The notes under the pieces are model-generated. The model did not search any database, had not been told where the DNA came from, and saw nothing but the letters and a program-made list of their open reading frames with translations. A program made the translations under genes and the position numbers. Below are positions 15,370-24,086 of a stretch of 64,000 nt of DNA, one piece after another; positions within the stretch are counted from its first letter, which is position 1; each line of letters begins with the position of its first letter. Source of the stretch: Schlegelella_A sp038231215 (lineage in GTDB: Bacteria > Pseudomonadota > Gammaproteobacteria > Burkholderiales > Burkholderiaceae_C); contig JBBRLS010000005.1 of NCBI GenBank assembly GCA_038231215.1, positions 1 to 64,000 on the forward strand. Direction: 5' to 3'.

Positions 15370-16380
15370 ATGACCTCACTTCCCTTCGCCCGTACCGTCC
15401 TCACCGCTGCCCTGCTCGCCACCACCGCCAGCGGTGCGATGGCGCAGCAATGGAAGCCGACGCGTCCGATCAACCTGATCGTGCCCTGGGCGCCGGGCGG
15501 ATCGACCGACCAGATCACGCGCGTCACTGCGGCCGAACTCGAGAAGGTGCTCGGCCAGACGATCGTCGTCGTCAACCAGCCGGGCGCTTCAGGCTCGATC
15601 GGCAGCAAGAGCGCCTTCGATGCGCCCCGCGACGGCTACACCTGGACGGCGGGCGCCGCCCAGGACCTCGGCACCTACCAGACGCTCGGCTCGCTCAACG
15701 CCGGCATCAAGGAGTGGAACCTGTTCCTCACCGTCGCCAACATCCAGGTGATCGGCGTCAATCCGGCGACGCCGTACCAGAACGCGAAGCAATTGCTCGA
15801 CGCGATGAAGGCCAAGCCGAACGGCATTTCGGTGGCGACGGCCGGCGTCACCTCGGCGGGCCACAACGCCATGGAACTGATCGCGAAATCGACAGGCGTG
15901 ACCTATCGCCACGTGACCTATGACGGCGGCAATCCGGCGGTTGTCGCCACCGTGTCGGGCGAGGCCGAAGTGACGACGCAGCTCGCTGTCGAGCAGGCCG
16001 ACATGATTCGCGGCAAGCGGCTGCGCCCGCTCGCCACGGTCAGCGACAAGCCGCTCGACCTCGAGGGCTACGGCACGATCCCGCCGCTCTCGAACACGCT
16101 GCCCGGCTTCACCGCGCCGGCCAACTACTTCGGCATCTTCATTCCGAAAGGCGTGCCTGACGAGGTGGTGAAGACGATCGAGAAGATCTGGGCCGAGAAC
16201 ATCGCCAACAGCGAAGCGATCAAGAAATACGCCCAGAGCCGCGGCGCTCTGTTCGCGCCGGCGGCGGGCGATGCGGCGCAGAAGGCGGTGTTCCCGGCCA
16301 TCCAGGCCAACGCCTGGCTGCTCTTCAACGGCGGCAAGGCGAAGGTCTCGCCGGACACGGTCGGCATTGCCAAGCCCTGA
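15370..16380 (+). CDS. Tripartite tricarboxylate transporter substrate-binding protein (Bug/TctC family)
   Basis: A 336-aa periplasmic binding protein. A signal peptide covers residues 1-25, with probable cleavage after SGAMA. The mature protein opens with the Bug-family pattern PINLIVPWAPGGSTDQITR and has NQPGASGSIG around residue 72. Such proteins deliver carboxylates and other small acids to the TctA-TctB membrane part. The start at 15370 was chosen because GGAGAC precedes it and because it begins directly with the signal peptide. It is followed by tctB and tctA. Confidence 0.93.
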   Translation: MTSLPFARTVLTAALLATTASGAMAQQWKPTRPINLIVPWAPGGSTDQITRVTAAELEKVLGQTIVVVNQPGASGSIGSKSAFDAPRDGYTWTAGAAQDLGTYQTLGSLNAGIKEWNLFLTVANIQVIGVNPATPYQNAKQLLDAMKAKPNGISVATAGVTSAGHNAMELIAKSTGVTYRHVTYDGGNPAVVATVSGEAEVTTQLAVEQADMIRGKRLRPLATVSDKPLDLEGYGTIPPLSNTLPGFTAPANYFGIFIPKGVPDEVVKTIEKIWAENIANSEAIKKYAQSRGALFAPAAGDAAQKAVFPAIQANAWLLFNGGKAKVSPDTVGIAKP

Positions 16381-16401
16381 CCTGCGGCGCCGCTTCGAGC
16401 C

Positions 16402-16965
16402 ATGACGACTTCGATGCACGGCGCGCCCGGCGACGCAGCCGAGCCGACGCCCGAGGAGCGACGCGCGGCCGCCGCCAGCGACCTGCGCGACGCGATCGGA
16501 TGGCTCGTGCTCGGAGTGGCCGTGCTCGCCGGTTCGATCCGCATGGACCGCCTCGAAGCGCAGCACATCAATCCTTACACGGTGCCCGGCCTGCTGCCCG
16601 GCCTGCTCGGCCTCGTCATGGTCCTGCTCGGCGCCTTGATGGCGCTGCGCAGCTGGGGACGAGGCGCCCCACTCGGCGCCGGGCCGCGCTTCGCGGTCGA
16701 CTGGCCGTCGTTGCGCCGGCTCGGCGTCGTCATCGGACTGATCCTCATCTACACGGTCGTGCTGCTCGGGCACGGCCTGCCGTTCTGGATCGGCTCTGCC
16801 CTCTATGCCGCCGCGTCGATCGTGCTCCTGCAGGCGCCGCAGCGCGCCCTCGCCGGACGCCGGCTCGGCTGGCGCGATGTCGCCGTCGCGGCAGCGGTCG
16901 GCATCGGCTCGGGCGTCGTCATCACCTACGTGTTCCAGGAGCTGTTCCTGGTGCGGCTGCCCTGA
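16402..16965 (+). CDS. Tripartite tricarboxylate transporter small membrane subunit (TctB family)
   Basis: A 187-aa protein with a hydrophilic N-terminal 30 residues and four hydrophobic segments (about residues 33-45, 56-75, 103-135 and 153-180). This is the layout of the TctB small subunit. The motif NPYTVPGLLPGLLGLVM near residue 54 fits the family's conserved loop before the second helix. It lies between the binding protein and the large channel subunit, as in other tct operons, and the genes are only 18-21 bases apart. Confidence 0.88.
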   Translation: MTTSMHGAPGDAAEPTPEERRAAAASDLRDAIGWLVLGVAVLAGSIRMDRLEAQHINPYTVPGLLPGLLGLVMVLLGALMALRSWGRGAPLGAGPRFAVDWPSLRRLGVVIGLILIYTVVLLGHGLPFWIGSALYAAASIVLLQAPQRALAGRRLGWRDVAVAAAVGIGSGVVITYVFQELFLVRLP

Positions 16966-16983
16966 AAGCCGGAGCGCGCGAGC

Positions 16984-18519
16984 ATGTTCTCCGGCCTCGC
17001 CGACCTCGCCCGCGCCTGGGCCGGCTTCATGAACCCGACGTCGATCGCGCTCGGCCTCGGCGGAGCCTTGCTCGGCATCATCGTCGGCATCCTGCCCGGC
17101 CTGTCGGCGACGCTCGTCATCGCGCTGCTGACGACGATCACGATCAAGCTGCCGGCGAACAACGCGATCCTCGTGCTCATCTGCTCGTACGTCGGCGCGC
17201 TCTACGGCGGCTCGCGCACGGCGATCCTGCTCAACATCCCGGGCACCGCCGCCAACGCCGCGTCGTGCGCCGACGGCTATGCGCTGGCACAGCGTGGCGA
17301 GGCCGGTCGGGCGATCGGCATCGCCACCTCGGGCGCGTTCATGGGCACGCTGTTCGGCGTGCTCTGCCTGGCCGCCTTCACGCCTTCGCTCGCCGAGGTG
17401 GCGCTCGCCTTCGGCGCCTACGAATTCTTCTGGCTGGCGCTGTTCGGCGTGGCGATGTCCGGCTCGATCGTCGGCGACGATCCGCTCAAGGGCTGGGCGA
17501 TGGGCGCGCTCGGCCTCTTCGTCGCGCAGATCGGCCAGGAAGGCCTCTACGCCTACGACCGGTTCACCTTCGGATGGGACGAACTGGCCGGCGGCATCGG
17601 CCTGATCCCGGCGCTGGTCGGCGCCTTCGGCCTCGCCGAGGTGCTGACGAACCTCGCCGACCCGATCGAGAAGAAGCTGGTCGAGGTCAAGGACTCGGTG
17701 CTGCCGCGTTTTCGCGAAGTGGCGCAGTACTGGCGCACCGTGCTTCGCTCGGGCGTGATCGGCGTGCTGACGGGTCTCTTGCCCGGCGTCGGCGAGGACT
17801 CGGGCGCCTGGATGTCGTACGCCGCCGCCAAGGCAGTGAGCAAGGAGAAGCACCTCTTCGGCAAGGGCTCGATCGACGGCCTGATGGCGGCCGAGACCGG
17901 CGACATGGCGTCGATTCCCGGCCACATCATCCCGGCGCTGGCGCTCGGCATCCCGGGCTCGGCGCCCTCGGCCGTGCTGATGGCGGCGATGATCATCCAC
18001 GGCATCCAGCCGGGGCCGATGATGATGATCCAGCATCCGCAGTTCGTCTACGAGGTGGTCGCGATGACCTCACTGGCGACCATCACGATCCTCATCTTCG
18101 GCCTGTTCCTGGTGCGGCCGCTGCTCGTCGTGCTGCGCATCCGCCGCACCGTGCTCATGCCGATCATCCTTCTGCTGTGCACGGTCGGCGCCTTCGCGAC
18201 AGCGTCGCGGCTGTTCGACGTCTACGCGATGCTGGTGATCGGCATCGCCGCCTTCTTCCTGCGCCGGCGCGGCTACCAGATGGCACCCTTCGTGCTGGGT
18301 CTGGTGCTCGGTCCCCTGCTCGACAAGAGCCTGCGCCGCGGCCTGGTCCTCTCCGACGGATCGATCGCGCCCTTCTTCACGCGGCCGATCTCGCTCGCCT
18401 TCGCGGTGGTGACGATCTTCGCGATCCTGCTCTACGTGCCGGCATTCAAGGCGGCGGTGAAGCGCGTCACGGGTGGTGCTGGTTCGGCGGTACGGGCGAT
18501 GATCGGCCGCGGTACCTGA
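16984..18519 (+). CDS. Tripartite tricarboxylate transporter large permease subunit (TctA family)
   Basis: A 511-aa multi-spanning permease. The TctA signature is clear: GIIVGILPGLSATLVIALL near residue 40, SYVGALYGGSRTAILLNIPG around residue 65, and the repeated half-motif GVIGVLTGLLPGVGEDSG in the second half. The protein has about twelve hydrophobic segments and normal length. With TctB and TctC it forms a complete secondary transporter driven by an ion gradient. The substrate is unknown. Neighbouring genes suggest a sugar acid, cyclitol or similar compound. Confidence 0.95.
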   Translation: MFSGLADLARAWAGFMNPTSIALGLGGALLGIIVGILPGLSATLVIALLTTITIKLPANNAILVLICSYVGALYGGSRTAILLNIPGTAANAASCADGYALAQRGEAGRAIGIATSGAFMGTLFGVLCLAAFTPSLAEVALAFGAYEFFWLALFGVAMSGSIVGDDPLKGWAMGALGLFVAQIGQEGLYAYDRFTFGWDELAGGIGLIPALVGAFGLAEVLTNLADPIEKKLVEVKDSVLPRFREVAQYWRTVLRSGVIGVLTGLLPGVGEDSGAWMSYAAAKAVSKEKHLFGKGSIDGLMAAETGDMASIPGHIIPALALGIPGSAPSAVLMAAMIIHGIQPGPMMMIQHPQFVYEVVAMTSLATITILIFGLFLVRPLLVVLRIRRTVLMPIILLLCTVGAFATASRLFDVYAMLVIGIAAFFLRRRGYQMAPFVLGLVLGPLLDKSLRRGLVLSDGSIAPFFTRPISLAFAVVTIFAILLYVPAFKAAVKRVTGGAGSAVRAMIGRGT

Positions 18520-18533
18520 GCTCATTCGACGAC

Positions 18534-19364
18534 ATGAAGATCGCCCTCTGCAATGAAGTGCTCGGCCCGCTGGCGCTCGAGGCGCAGTGCGAACTCGCCG
18601 CGCGGCTCGGCTACGACGGGCTCGAGATCGCGCCTTTCACGCTGGCCAACGCGCCGGAGCGGATCGACACGACGGAGGCGCACCGCATCCGCGGCGTCGT
18701 CGAGTCGTCGGGACTGGTCGTGACGGGACTGCACTGGCTGCTCGTCAAGCCCTCGGGGCTGTCGGTGACCGACCCCGATGCTGCGCGACGTCGGCGCACC
18801 CTCGATGTCGTGACGCGGCTGATCGGCCTCTGCGCCGAGCTCGGCGGCAAGGTGCTGGTGCACGGCTCGCCGAAGCAGCGTGAGGTCGCGGCCGGCGAGA
18901 CCCTCGACATCGCACGCGCGCGATTGCGCGACTTCCTCGCCGACGCCGCCGAGGTCGCCGCGGCGCACGGCGTCGTCTACTGCATCGAGCCGCTGTCGCG
19001 CAATGAGACGGTGCTCGTCAACACCGTCGCCGAAGCCGCCGAGATCGTGCGCGCCGTCGATCGTCCATCGCTGCGCACGATGATCGACTGCAGCGCCGCC
19101 GGCTTGAGCGAATCGGTCTCGGTGCCCGAGCTCATCGCCACCTGGATGCCGACCGGCCTGATCGCGCACGTGCAGGTCAACGACCCGAACCGGCGCGCGC
19201 CGGGCCAGGGCGACATGCGCTTCGCGCCGATCTTCGCCGCGCTGAAGAAGCACGGCTACGACGGCACGGTCGCCGTCGAGCCCTTCGACTACGTGCCCGA
19301 CGGCCCCGGCGCCGCGGCCTTCGCGGCCGGCTACCTGCGCGGCGTTCGCGAAGCGCTGCTCTGA
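18534..19364 (+). CDS. Sugar phosphate isomerase/epimerase family protein (xylose isomerase-like TIM barrel)
   Basis: A 276-aa AP endonuclease 2/xylose isomerase-like TIM barrel. It starts MKIALCNEVLGPLALEAQCE, with LGYDGLEIAPF at the second strand. A metal-type Glu lies in YCIEPLSRNET, an Asp in RTMIDCSAAG, a His-Val-Gln-Val-Asn strand end follows, and Glu lies in VAVEPFDYVP. These match the divalent-metal sites of the family. Members isomerise or epimerise keto sugars and cyclitols, and the exact substrate is not readable. The ATG at 18534 follows tctA by 14 bases, so it belongs to the same transcript. Confidence 0.88.
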   Translation: MKIALCNEVLGPLALEAQCELAARLGYDGLEIAPFTLANAPERIDTTEAHRIRGVVESSGLVVTGLHWLLVKPSGLSVTDPDAARRRRTLDVVTRLIGLCAELGGKVLVHGSPKQREVAAGETLDIARARLRDFLADAAEVAAAHGVVYCIEPLSRNETVLVNTVAEAAEIVRAVDRPSLRTMIDCSAAGLSESVSVPELIATWMPTGLIAHVQVNDPNRRAPGQGDMRFAPIFAALKKHGYDGTVAVEPFDYVPDGPGAAAFAAGYLRGVREALL

Positions 19365-19392
19365 CCTCCTCATTTGATCGAAAGCAGACACG

Positions 19393-20556
19393 ATGGCCAC
19401 CCGACGACTCGGCATCATCATGAACGGCGTCACCGGGCGCATGGGCATGAACCAGCACCTGATCCGCTCGATCTGCGCGATCCGCGCGCAAGGCGGCGTG
19501 GCACTCGCGAACGGCGACAAGGTCATGCCCGACCCGATCCTGATCGGCCGCAATGCCAAAAAGATCGAGGCGCTCGCCAAGGCGCACGGGATCGCGCGCT
19601 GGGGCACCGACCTCGCCGCCGCGCTCGCCAACAAGGACGACACCGTCTTCTTCGACGCCGGCACGACGCAGATGCGTCCGCAGCTTCTTGCCGACGCGAT
19701 CCGCGCCGGCAAGCACGTCTATTGCGAAAAGCCGATCGCCACCAACCTGAACGAAGCCGTCGAGATCGCGCGCATCGCCGAGAAGTCCGGGCTGAAGCAC
19801 GGGGCAGTGCAGGACAAGCTTTTCCTGCCCGGCCTGCGCAAGCTCGACATGCTGCGCCGGGCCGGCTTCTTCGGCCGCATGCTCGCCGCGCGCATCGACT
19901 TCGGCTACTGGGTGTTCGAAGGCGACCTGCAGCCGATCCAGCGGCCCTCGTGGAACTACCGCGCAGAAGACGGCGGCGGAATGATCCTCGACATGATGTG
20001 CCACTGGCGCTACGTGCTCGACAACCTGTTCGGCAAGGTGAAGTCCGTCTCGTGCCTCGGCGTCACGCACATCCCGCAACGCTGGGACGAAGCCGGCAAG
20101 CCTTACGTCGCGACCGCCGACGACGCGGCCTACGCGACCTGCGAGCTCGAAGGCCACCACGGCGAAAGCGTCGTCGCGCAGCTCACGATGTCGTGGGCGA
20201 CGCGGGTGCGTCGCGACGACCTCGTCACCTTCAGCGTCGACGGCACCGACGGCTCGGCGGTGGCCGGCCTGTCGAGCTGCCGCGCCCAGTCGCGCGTCGC
20301 CACGCCGCGCCCGGTGTGGAACCCCGACGAGAAGCAGACGATGAACTTCTTCGACCAGTGGCAGGAGATTCCCGACACGCAGGTCTACGACAACGGCTTC
20401 AAGATCCAGTGGGAGCAGTTCATCCGCCATGTCGCCGAAGACGCGCCGTGGCAGTACGGGCTGCCCGAAGGCGCGAAGGGCGTTCAGCTCGTCGAGGCGG
20501 CGCTCGAGAGCTGGAAGGAGCGACGCTGGGTCGACGTGCCGGTGCTCGCTGTCTAG
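19393..20556 (+). CDS. Gfo/Idh/MocA family NAD(P)-dependent oxidoreductase
   Basis: A 387-aa dehydrogenase. The N-terminal Rossmann domain opens with GIIMNGVTGRMGMNQHLI, a glycine-rich loop unlike the usual GxGxxG. The family's EKP motif is present in GKHVYCEKPIATNL near residue 117, and the C-terminal half has the substrate-binding sheet with DMMCHWRYVLDNLF, where His is the likely catalytic residue. Family members oxidise sugars, inositols and their derivatives at the 3-keto position and elsewhere. It lies 28 bases after the isomerase gene and 16 before the DUF993 gene, inside one operon. Confidence 0.88.
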   Translation: MATRRLGIIMNGVTGRMGMNQHLIRSICAIRAQGGVALANGDKVMPDPILIGRNAKKIEALAKAHGIARWGTDLAAALANKDDTVFFDAGTTQMRPQLLADAIRAGKHVYCEKPIATNLNEAVEIARIAEKSGLKHGAVQDKLFLPGLRKLDMLRRAGFFGRMLAARIDFGYWVFEGDLQPIQRPSWNYRAEDGGGMILDMMCHWRYVLDNLFGKVKSVSCLGVTHIPQRWDEAGKPYVATADDAAYATCELEGHHGESVVAQLTMSWATRVRRDDLVTFSVDGTDGSAVAGLSSCRAQSRVATPRPVWNPDEKQTMNFFDQWQEIPDTQVYDNGFKIQWEQFIRHVAEDAPWQYGLPEGAKGVQLVEAALESWKERRWVDVPVLAV

Positions 20557-20572
20557 CGACAAGGGGAAATCG

Positions 20573-21763
20573 ATGACGATCTCCTTGCGACTGCCCGTGG
20601 TTGGCGGCGGCTTGCAGACATGGCATCTGCGCGACGCCACGCCTTTCGCCGTGCCAACGTCGCCGCCACGCTTCGACCGCATCGCCTATTCGGCGGCGCA
20701 CGTCGTCGCCGATCCGTTCGCGGCGAGCGACCCGTGGCTCAGCGCCGCGCTCGACTGGGACGCGACGCTCGCCTGCCGGCAGCACCTCTGGTCGCTCGGC
20801 CTGGGCGTGGCCGAGGCGATGGACACGGCGCAGCGCGGCATGGGGCTCGACTGGCCGACCTCGCTCGAGCTGATCCGCCGCACGCTGGATGCGGCGAAGG
20901 ATGTGCCCGGCGCGCTCGTCGCTTCGGGCTGCGGCACCGACCACCTCGCCTTCGACGCCACGACGACGGTCGACGACGTGATCCGCGCCTACGAGGAGCA
21001 GATGGCGGCGATCGAGGCGCTCGGCGGCAAGCTCATCGTCATGGCGAGCCGTGCGCTGGCGAAGGTCGCGACCGGACCGGCCGACTACGAGCGCGTCTAC
21101 GACCGCATCCTGATGCAATCGAAGCAGCCAGTGATCCTGCACTGGCTGGGCGACATGTTCGACCCACAGCTGTCCGGCTACTGGGGCAGCGGCGACGTCG
21201 ATGCAGCGATGAGCACCGCGCTCGGCGTCATCGCCGCCAACCCGGGAAAGGTCGACGGCATCAAGATCTCGCTGCTCGACAAGAGCAAGGAAATCGCCAT
21301 GCGGCGACGGTTGCCCGAAGGCGTGCGCATGTACACCGGCGACGACTTCGACTATGCCGAGCTGATCGTCGGCGACGGTGTCGGCACGGCCAGCAATCAC
21401 CGGCACAGCGACGCGCTGCTCGGCATCTTCGACGCGATCGCGCCGGCGGCGAGCACGGCATTGACAGCGCTGGCGAATGGCGACCGCGCGCGCTTCGATG
21501 CCATTCTCGCGCCGACCGTACCGCTCTCGCGCCATGTCTTCCAGGCGCCGACGCGGTTCTACAAGACGGGCATCGTCTTCCTGGCATGGATCAACGGCCG
21601 GCAATCTCATTTCACGATGGTCGGCGGCCAGCAAAGCGCGCGTTCGCTGTTCCATTTCGCCGAGGCATTCCGCCTCGCCGACGCGGCCGGCCTGATCGAA
21701 GACCCGGCAAGGGCGGTCAGCCGCATGAAGCACCTACTCGCGCTACACGGCGTCGAAGGATGA
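20573..21763 (+). CDS. DUF993 family protein (dihydrodipicolinate synthase-like barrel)
   Basis: A 396-aa protein of the DUF993 family. The ATG at 20573 follows AAGGGGAAATCG, a good ribosome-binding site. The sequence suggests a TIM barrel of the aldolase/DapA type, with strands such as GGKLIVMASRAL, QPVILHWLGDMFDP and DGIKISLLDKSKE, the last of which supplies a Lys in the position of a Schiff base. There is no proven activity known to me. The neighbourhood (a dehydrogenase, two isomerases and a transporter) suggests a retro-aldol or lyase step on an oxidised sugar-like compound. The last 96 bases before the next gene hold a dispersed repeat. Confidence 0.85.
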   Translation: MTISLRLPVVGGGLQTWHLRDATPFAVPTSPPRFDRIAYSAAHVVADPFAASDPWLSAALDWDATLACRQHLWSLGLGVAEAMDTAQRGMGLDWPTSLELIRRTLDAAKDVPGALVASGCGTDHLAFDATTTVDDVIRAYEEQMAAIEALGGKLIVMASRALAKVATGPADYERVYDRILMQSKQPVILHWLGDMFDPQLSGYWGSGDVDAAMSTALGVIAANPGKVDGIKISLLDKSKEIAMRRRLPEGVRMYTGDDFDYAELIVGDGVGTASNHRHSDALLGIFDAIAPAASTALTALANGDRARFDAILAPTVPLSRHVFQAPTRFYKTGIVFLAWINGRQSHFTMVGGQQSARSLFHFAEAFRLADAAGLIEDPARAVSRMKHLLALHGVEG

Positions 21764-21773
21764 ACCCACCCAT

Positions 21774-21845
21774 TGTCATTCTGAGCGCTGCGAAGAATCT
21801 CGCGGCACGCAAGAGCCGGGATCCTTCGCTGCGCTCAGGATGACA
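21774..21845. repeat. Dispersed inverted-repeat element, copy 3
   Basis: The left arm is TGTCATTCTGAGCGCTGCGA plus AGAATCTC, and the right arm is GGGATCCTTCGCTGCGCTCA plus GGATGACAG. The arms are about 28 bases long and nearly complementary. It sits between two genes that are otherwise tightly packed, so it was inserted into the operon. The transcript will carry a long hairpin just ahead of the ribosome-binding site GGGGAGAGGG of the next gene. Confidence 0.9.
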
Positions 21846-21859
21846 GAAGGGGAGAGGGA

Positions 21860-22738
21860 ATGACAGGCCCCATGCGCGACTTCTCGACTGACCATCGCTG
21901 GCTCTCCATCAACACCGCAACGCTGCGCGGTGCGGGCCAGCTCGATGCGATCATCGAGGCCTGTGCGCGGCACGACATTCGCGCCATCTCGCCGTGGCGC
22001 GACCAGGTGGCCGCGATCGGCATCGAGCGCACCGCGGCGCTGATTCGCACGCACGGCCTCGCGCTTTCGGGCTATTGCCGCGGCGGCATGTTCCCGGCGG
22101 TCGACGCGGCGGGAAGGCAGGCCGCTCTCGACGACAACCGGTGCGCCGTCGACGAGGCGAAGACCTTCGGCGCGGCCTGCCTCGTCCTCGTCGTCGGCGG
22201 GCTGCCGGGCGCGTTGGCCGGCACGCCGCAAACGAAGGATCTCTTCGCCGCGCGCAACGACGTTCGCGACGGCATCGCCGCCACGCTCGAGTACGCGCGA
22301 TCGGTCGGCATGCCGCTGGCCATCGAGCCCTTGCATCCCATGTACGCCGCCGACCGCGCCTGCGTCAACACGATGGAGCAGGCGCTCGATCTGTGCGATG
22401 TGCTCGATCCGGAGCACAGCGGCGCGCTCGGCGTCGCCGTCGATGTCTATCACGTGTGGTGGGACCCCAAGCTCGAAGCGCAAGTCGCGCGCGCCGGCAA
22501 GGACCGCCTGCTCGCCTTCCACGTCTGCGACTGGCTCGTGCCGACGCGCGACCTGCTCGAGGACCGCGGCATGATGGGCGACGGCGTGATCGAGCTGCCG
22601 CGCATCCGCGGCTGGGTCGAGTCGGCCGGGTTCGGCGGCTACAGCGAAGTGGAGATCTTCTCGTCGCGCGACTGGTGGAAGCGCCCTGCCGACGAGGTGC
22701 TCGCGACCTGCATCGCGAGGCACCGCAGCGTCGTCTGA
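21860..22738 (+). CDS. Sugar phosphate isomerase/epimerase family protein
   Basis: A 292-aa TIM-barrel protein of the same superfamily as the gene at 18534 but only distantly related to it. The metal-site pattern is seen as Glu in PLAIEPLHPMY, Asp in AVDVYHVWWDP, His in LAFHVCDWL and Glu in YSEVEIFSS. The opening LSINTATLRGAGQLDAIIEA and AISPWRDQ fit the family. It follows the DUF993 gene after an inserted repeat and has the ribosome-binding site GGGGAGAGGG. It is the last gene of the cluster and converges with the MFS gene, 3 bases away. Confidence 0.88.
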   Translation: MTGPMRDFSTDHRWLSINTATLRGAGQLDAIIEACARHDIRAISPWRDQVAAIGIERTAALIRTHGLALSGYCRGGMFPAVDAAGRQAALDDNRCAVDEAKTFGAACLVLVVGGLPGALAGTPQTKDLFAARNDVRDGIAATLEYARSVGMPLAIEPLHPMYAADRACVNTMEQALDLCDVLDPEHSGALGVAVDVYHVWWDPKLEAQVARAGKDRLLAFHVCDWLVPTRDLLEDRGMMGDGVIELPRIRGWVESAGFGGYSEVEIFSSRDWWKRPADEVLATCIARHRSVV

Positions 22739-22741
22739 GCC

Positions 22742-24001
22742 CTAGGCAGCGGCTGGTGTCAGCGCCGTGCGCCTCACGCGCCGCACATTGAAAGCGCTGA
22801 GGATGAGCAGGCCCTGGACGATGGCGATGCCGAGCCAGATGTCGGCCGGCCGGTGCATGTCCATGAGCGGGCCGAACACCAGCGGCGCCGCGGCCTGGCC
22901 GATGTCGAGCCCCGAGTAGACGACGCCGTAGACGCGGCCGGTTGCGTTCGGCGGCGCGGCGCGCTTGACGATCAGGTCGCGCGACGGGCCGGCGACGCCA
23001 GCGGCCACGCCCATCATGGCGAAGAGCACCGGCACGGCCATCGGCGCGAGCGGCGCGAAGCCGATCGTCAGGGCGAACAGCGCGGCGATGCCGAAGCCGG
23101 TGCCGACGATCTTCTCGCAGCGTGACGGATCGGCGGCAAGAAAGCCGCCGAGGACCATGCCACCGGCGCTCGCCACCATGTAGAAGGTGAGGCACATCGC
23201 CGCCCAGCGCGCCGGCACGTCGTGAAGCTGGCGCGCCGCCTCGGGTGCGAAGGCCTGGATGCCGCTGATGACGACCGCGTAGAGAAAGAAAAAGCCGAAA
23301 CAGACCCAGACCGCGGGAATGGCGAGAAAGGCGAAGCTGCCGTCGCCCGTCGGCGCGGACGGGCGCGCGCTGGCGGGCGGCGCGGCGGCGCTCGTCATCT
23401 CGACGGTGAGATGGGCGCGGTTGAGCCAGAGCACACCCATCACGATCAGCGCCAGGGCACCCGCCGAAGCAAGCGCGACGCGCCAGTTGAAGGCCAGCGT
23501 GATCGACACCATCATCGCCGGCGCCAAGGCCCAGCCGAGACTGCCGGTGATGCCGTGCACGCTGAACGCGTGGCCGAGCCGCGACGGGTGGATCTTGCGG
23601 TTGAGCAGCGTGTAGTCGACCGGGTGAAAAACGCCGTTGCCGACGCCCGCCACGACCGAGAAAGCGGCGAGCATCGCGTAGCTCGTGCTCATCGAGTAGC
23701 CGAACGCGGCGAGCGCGAGCAGGCCGATGCCGCCGAACAGCACGGGCCGCGGTCCGAAGCGATCGACGACGAATCCGGACAGCGCCTGGACGCCGCAGGA
23801 GACGACGAAGAAGATCGTCAGCAGTACCCCGAGCTCGGTGAAGTTCACATTGAAGTCCTTCATCAGCCAGGGAAAGAGCGGCGGCAGGAGAAGCTGGCTG
23901 AAGTGGCTGACGCCATGCGCCAGGCCGACCAGGCCCATGACCGCGGCGTCGCGGCGAAGCGGGGACGACGATGGATTGGAAAGGGTGGTGGCGGCGGACA
24001 T
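22742..24001 (-). CDS. Major facilitator superfamily transporter
   Basis: A 419-aa MFS protein with about twelve hydrophobic segments in two halves and a central loop near residues 205-225. The loop-2/3 motif reads GFVVDRFGPRPVLFGG. The start HGVSHFSQLLLPPLFPWL resembles the fosmidomycin-resistance (Fsr) branch of exporters, but this alone does not fix the substrate. The ATG at 24001 is divergent from the AraC-family gene, with 85 bases between the starts. This arrangement suggests that the regulator controls the exporter. Confidence 0.88.
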   Translation of the reverse strand: MSAATTLSNPSSSPLRRDAAVMGLVGLAHGVSHFSQLLLPPLFPWLMKDFNVNFTELGVLLTIFFVVSCGVQALSGFVVDRFGPRPVLFGGIGLLALAAFGYSMSTSYAMLAAFSVVAGVGNGVFHPVDYTLLNRKIHPSRLGHAFSVHGITGSLGWALAPAMMVSITLAFNWRVALASAGALALIVMGVLWLNRAHLTVEMTSAAAPPASARPSAPTGDGSFAFLAIPAVWVCFGFFFLYAVVISGIQAFAPEAARQLHDVPARWAAMCLTFYMVASAGGMVLGGFLAADPSRCEKIVGTGFGIAALFALTIGFAPLAPMAVPVLFAMMGVAAGVAGPSRDLIVKRAAPPNATGRVYGVVYSGLDIGQAAAPLVFGPLMDMHRPADIWLGIAIVQGLLILSAFNVRRVRRTALTPAAA

Positions 24002-24086
24002 GTTCGACTTTTCGACGCTCGAATGCTAGCCGGTGAAGCGTCGTCCGGATTACGATAGGAAGTCAAACTCTGTCGCGATCCCGCCA
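24002..24086. promoter_or_regulatory. Divergent regulatory region between MFS and AraC genes
   Basis: The 85-base gap must hold both promoters. TACGAT at 24051-24056 is a candidate -10 for the AraC gene. Read on the minus strand, TAGCAT at 24022-24027 is a candidate -10 for the MFS gene. No clear -35 elements or operator repeats stand out. Confidence 0.35.

Noticed and set aside
24002..24086. Riboswitch ahead of the MFS gene
   Set aside because: The gap is too short and shows no known conserved core.
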